In this document: positions 5,336 through 6,691 of the stretch, in pieces
Numbering within the stretch: position 1 is the first letter of the stretch
How the letters are laid out: each line of letters begins with the position of its first letter
Assembly (NCBI GenBank): GCA_900765235.1
Contig: CAAFRK010000101.1
Coordinates: 1-6,691, forward strand
Origin: an uncultured Veillonella sp.
Lineage (GTDB): Bacteria; Bacillota_C; Negativicutes; Veillonellales; Veillonellaceae
DNA: 6,691 nucleotides
Reading direction: 5' to 3'
Notes under the pieces: generated by a model
Told to the model about the DNA's origin: nothing
Databases searched by the model: none
Seen by the model: the letters and a program-made list of their open reading frames with translations, nothing else
Translations under genes and position numbers: made by a program

Positions 5336-6484
5336 ATGAAACGTATCATACGAAAGTACGGACCGCCTATTTTTCATTGCATTAATGACTTTGGACAAGG
5401 ATCTCTAGCGGCGCTTATACCGTTTTTTATTGCTAACTTTGGGCTTAATTACTATCAATCAGCATCTATCATTTTCTGTAACACCATCGTGGCTTCTGTA
5501 GCCCAACCTATCTTGGGCTATGTGGCGGATCGGTGGCGCGTGCCTTGGTTCATTCCGGTAGGTTTTTCCATAACATTAGTCTCCATTAGTGCCATTGCAC
5601 TGGCGACGAGCTATGAGATGATACTTGCTCTATCGCTCATTGCAGGCCTTGGGGCTGCATTGTTCCATCCCGAGGCGGCACTTCTTGTAAACCGTATGCA
5701 ATCCAATGAGCTTGGTAATGCTATGGGGCGCTTTGCCGTAGGCGGTAGCGCTGGTTTTGCATTGGGGCCGCTCGTTGGTGGTGGTGTGTACGTGTTTGGC
5801 GGTCAATTTCTTTGGTTGTTCACGGCCATTGCCTTAATTGGTGTGTTATTGTATGCGTATGCCTTTACAGGTTCTGCGGCTACCGATGTTGTTGGTGAAA
5901 GTAAAAGCTCTGCTAAGTCCACTAATACTGGTGCCAACGATTGGGTAAGCTTCGGCAAGCTATTCTTTGTAATCGCTTCACGATCCATATTGTTCTCCGT
6001 ACTATCTATCTTTATTCCTATTCTGTACATTACCGTTATAAACGGTGAAGCCAGCGCCTCTAGCTTGGCGCTAACTATGTACTTTGCAATGGGCGCAGTC
6101 CTTACCTATATGGGCGGGGCATTATCCGATAAATTAGGCTTCCTTAAAACGGTGCGCTTAGGTAATCTTGTCTTCTTGCCATCCGTTTTAGTATTTATCT
6201 TTGTCCCCAATATATGGGGCTTCTTTGGTGCTATGATACCGATGGCCTTTGGCGTATTCTCACAATACGGACCCATTACCGTACTCGGTCAAAAATACCT
6301 TGCTAAAAATGCAGGATTTGCGTCCGGTATTACACTAGGCCTTGGCATTACCTTAGGCGGCCTTGTAGCGCCATACGTAGGCCATATAGCCGACATCTAT
6401 GACGTACAAACCGCATTGATGACACTGATACCTGTCGGTTTAATGGGGCTCTTAATGAGCTTCTGGTTAAAAGAGCCTAAATAG
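5336..6484 (+). CDS. MFS efflux transporter, fosmidomycin-resistance (Fsr) type
   Basis: This 382-residue inner membrane protein is predicted to be a proton-coupled drug or metabolite exporter of the major facilitator superfamily with about 12 helices. The N-terminal half closely follows the Fsr pattern: CINDFGQGSLAALIPF (15-30), QPILGYVADRW (57-67, motif A in loop 2-3) and FHPEAALLVNR (110-120), followed by a glycine-rich helix (GRFAVGGSAGFALGP, 131-145). A hydrophilic Ser/Thr-rich central loop lies at about 179-203, and a second motif A, GGALSDKLG (260-268), opens the C-terminal half. AGGAGG (5326-5331) sits four bases before the ATG. The substrate is not determinable: family members export fosmidomycin in E. 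coli, but others are uncharacterised. No promoter fits between the upstream hairpin and the start, so expression requires read-through of that hairpin or initiation near the end of purB. Confidence 0.88.
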   Translation: MKRIIRKYGPPIFHCINDFGQGSLAALIPFFIANFGLNYYQSASIIFCNTIVASVAQPILGYVADRWRVPWFIPVGFSITLVSISAIALATSYEMILALSLIAGLGAALFHPEAALLVNRMQSNELGNAMGRFAVGGSAGFALGPLVGGGVYVFGGQFLWLFTAIALIGVLLYAYAFTGSAATDVVGESKSSAKSTNTGANDWVSFGKLFFVIASRSILFSVLSIFIPILYITVINGEASASSLALTMYFAMGAVLTYMGGALSDKLGFLKTVRLGNLVFLPSVLVFIFVPNIWGFFGAMIPMAFGVFSQYGPITVLGQKYLAKNAGFASGITLGLGITLGGLVAPYVGHIADIYDVQTALMTLIPVGLMGLLMSFWLKEPK

Positions 6485-6568
6485 CACTTGATTGACAGGC
6501 AGACATTGATAATATAGTTGTATTAAATTACTAAAATAGAATACTTTGACTAGTTAAAATGTCAATAC

Positions 6569-6604
6569 ATGGGAGGTGACCAATGGTCACCTCCCATTTG
6601 TTTA
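6569..6604 (+). terminator. Rho-independent terminator after the MFS gene
   Basis: A perfect 13-bp GC-rich stem pairs 6569-6581 with 6585-6597 around a 3-nt AAT loop, followed by TTGTTTACTTT. It lies 84 bases beyond the transporter stop. It is the most stable-looking hairpin in the window. The T tract is interrupted by a G, so termination may be less sharp than at 52-97. Confidence 0.75.
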
Positions 6605-6624
6605 CTTTAAAGGCATAGATACTT

Positions 6625-6666
6625 ATATTGGATATAGTAAGACCTTAAATTTCTATATCTCAATAT
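6625..6666. repeat. AT-rich imperfect inverted repeat near the window end
   Basis: Positions 6625-6637 pair with 6653-6666 as 13 matched bases with one unpaired T (6660) around a 15-nt loop. No gene is visible between 6485 and the window end. TGGATATA occurs at 6629-6636 and again at 6673-6680. The stem has few G-C pairs and a poor T run, so it is not a good terminator; it may belong to the control region of a gene outside the window. Confidence 0.4.
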
Positions 6667-6691
6667 CTTTACTGGATATATGTTTTAACAT

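Noticed and set aside
5803..6030. Minus-strand 75-codon frame inside the MFS gene
   Set aside because: It is antisense to helices and the central loop of a clear transporter gene and has no start signals.

Overview
The window looks like a chromosomal segment from a diderm Firmicute of the class Negativicutes, most likely Veillonella or a close relative. This is an inference. The DNA is AT-rich, with Bacillus-like GGAGG ribosome binding sites, extended -10 promoters and U-tailed terminators. A 431-residue Bacillus-type PurB sits beside a complete ExbB-ExbD-TonB energy transducer, which only makes sense in a cell with an outer membrane. No 16S or marker search could be run.

Layout from left to right. 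Positions 1-97 hold the possible last codons of an upstream gene and its strong terminator. An extended -10 promoter near 133 then drives a compact operon, exbB (183-788), exbD (785-1189) and a TonB-like gene (1194-2027), closed by a hairpin that begins inside the tonB stop codon. A short AT-rich spacer with a 23-bp tandem repeat follows. Next is a minus-strand gene for a small four-helix membrane protein of unknown function (2182-2592). A divergent intergenic region with two dyads leads into a membrane M48 zinc metalloprotease (2822-3781). Then comes purB (3920-5215), whose promoter is overlapped by a palindrome. Next is a major facilitator superfamily (MFS) transporter of the fosmidomycin-resistance type (5336-6484), whose ribosome binding site lies just after a terminator-like hairpin. 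The window ends in about 200 bases of non-coding DNA with a strong terminator and an AT-rich inverted repeat.

The genes form several independent transcription units rather than one pathway. ExbB and ExbD form the proton-driven motor and the TonB-like protein carries force to outer membrane receptors, none of which is encoded here. PurB is housekeeping purine synthesis. The M48 protease and the small membrane protein are plausible envelope-maintenance genes. I see no CRISPR array, tRNA, rRNA, insertion sequence, phage gene or clear defence system. The main points of interest are regulatory (the purB palindrome and the hairpin before the transporter) and the divergent form of the TonB-like protein.
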